NCBI RefSeq assembly: GCF_029285175.1
Contig: NZ_JABEDH010000002.1
Span: 496,001-560,000 of the forward strand
Length of the DNA: 64,000 nt
Origin: Sulfitobacter sp. M05
GTDB lineage: Bacteria > Pseudomonadota > Alphaproteobacteria > Rhodobacterales > Rhodobacteraceae
Direction of reading: 5' to 3'
This document shows, one piece after another, positions 63,679 to 64,000 of this stretch. Below the pieces are notes generated by a model. That model had not been told where the DNA came from, did no database searches, and saw only the letters and a list, made by a program, of their open reading frames with translations. A program made the position numbers and the translations under genes. Within the stretch, counting starts at the first letter, position 1, and each line of letters opens with the position of its first letter.

Positions 63679-64000
63679 TAGTCTTCTCCCTCGGAGGATT
63701 CTTCTTCAATAGAATCGAATTTATCTTCGTCAATTGCGCCCGACACTTTGCGCTGGCGCAGCATTTCAGTCATCAACTCGTCGGTCAGCACCAGTTTGGC
63801 ATCTGACAGCCAATCAAACTTCAGGCCCACAGTGCCCTCTTCAATGTTGATCAACACCTCGTCGCCTTCGATGCCAGCCAATTCGCCCTTAAAACGGCGG
63901 CGACCCCCGACCAATTCTTCGGTTTCGATCTTGGCTTCATACCCTTCGAACATGTCGAAATCTTTCAACCGCGTCAGCGGACGGTCGATGCCGGGCGAAG
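63678..64000 (-). CDS. rimP: Ribosome maturation factor RimP (5' end outside window)
   Basis: C-terminal part of RimP, needed for 30S maturation. The visible frame begins [14 protein letters not shown], the junction of the N- and C-terminal domains, then the Sm-like C-terminal domain and an acidic end EEESSEGED. The N-terminal about 85-95 residues lie beyond the window edge. It is translationally coupled to nusA. Confidence 0.93.
   Translation of the reverse strand, partial: SPGIDRPLTRLKDFDMFEGYEAKIETEELVGGRRRFKGELAGIEGDEVLINIEEGTVGLKFDWLSDAKLVLTDELMTEMLRQRKVSGAIDEDKFDSIEEESSEGED

Noticed and set aside
1..64000. CRISPR arrays, prophage genes, toxin-antitoxin pairs, rRNA
   Set aside because: No regularly spaced direct repeats, no cas, phage structural or restriction genes, and no rRNA sequence were seen on either strand.

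Overview
The window looks like a chromosomal stretch of an alphaproteobacterium of the family Rhodobacteraceae (Roseobacter group). The basis is protein similarity recalled from known families: FzlA, the NDUFA9-like protein beside uppP, the order rimP-nusA-ylxR-infB, long-form HPF with ptsN, and the GC-rich coding style. No 16S gene or other species-level marker is present, so the genus is left open. Almost all sequence is coding, genes are tightly packed, and there is no prophage, CRISPR array or intact insertion sequence.

Layout. (1) 1-5.9 kb: a DMT-family exporter, a GlxA/AraC-type regulator, an exported glutathione peroxidase, msrB-msrA for methionine sulfoxide repair, and a hydantoinase/oxoprolinase A protein. 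A 251-bp MITE-like element with 22-bp perfect inverted ends lies between gpx and msrB. (2) 5.9-17.2 kb, all on the minus strand: NDUFA9-like protein, uppP, gltD, a GFA-family protein, gltB, mtgA, an FzlA-like GST and queG. This set mixes nitrogen assimilation, cell-wall synthesis and division, and tRNA modification. (3) 17.3-21.8 kb: tRNA-Leu(CAG), an orphan CHASE/PAS histidine kinase, a small P-loop kinase and a PAS-domain protein. (4) 21.8-29.5 kb: a phenylacetate operon with thiolase, paaABCDE, paaZ and the repressor gene paaX. (5) 29.6-34.4 kb: an RNase D-like exonuclease, kdsD and lptC-lptA-lptB, then hpf and ptsN; no rpoN lies between lptB and hpf. (6) 34.6-45.7 kb: a nine-gene minus-strand operon (cysQ, kdsB, GT2, galU, galE, GT4, GT2-like, Branch-type GT, two-domain sulfotransferase) and a divergent polysaccharide-type ABC permease. 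(7) 45.8-50.6 kb: alkB, then dnaK-dnaJ behind a sigma-32-like promoter, then radC. (8) 50.6-58.8 kb: a phosphate-binding-protein/OmpA fusion, an envelope protein of unknown function, secA, a periplasmic parvulin, argJ, mutT and a 43-aa protein. (9) 58.9-64 kb: infB, rnpM/ylxR, nusA and the 3' part of rimP, cut by the window edge.

How the genes fit together. KdsD and KdsB both serve Kdo activation, and LptCAB is the LPS export machine. GalU and GalE supply UDP-glucose and UDP-galactose to four glycosyltransferases. A PAPS-type sulfotransferase closes the same operon that opens with CysQ, the enzyme that removes the PAP by-product of sulfation. I infer that regions 5 and 6 build a Kdo-linked, probably sulfated, surface polysaccharide. 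This is the most notable system in the window; the glycan itself is unknown.
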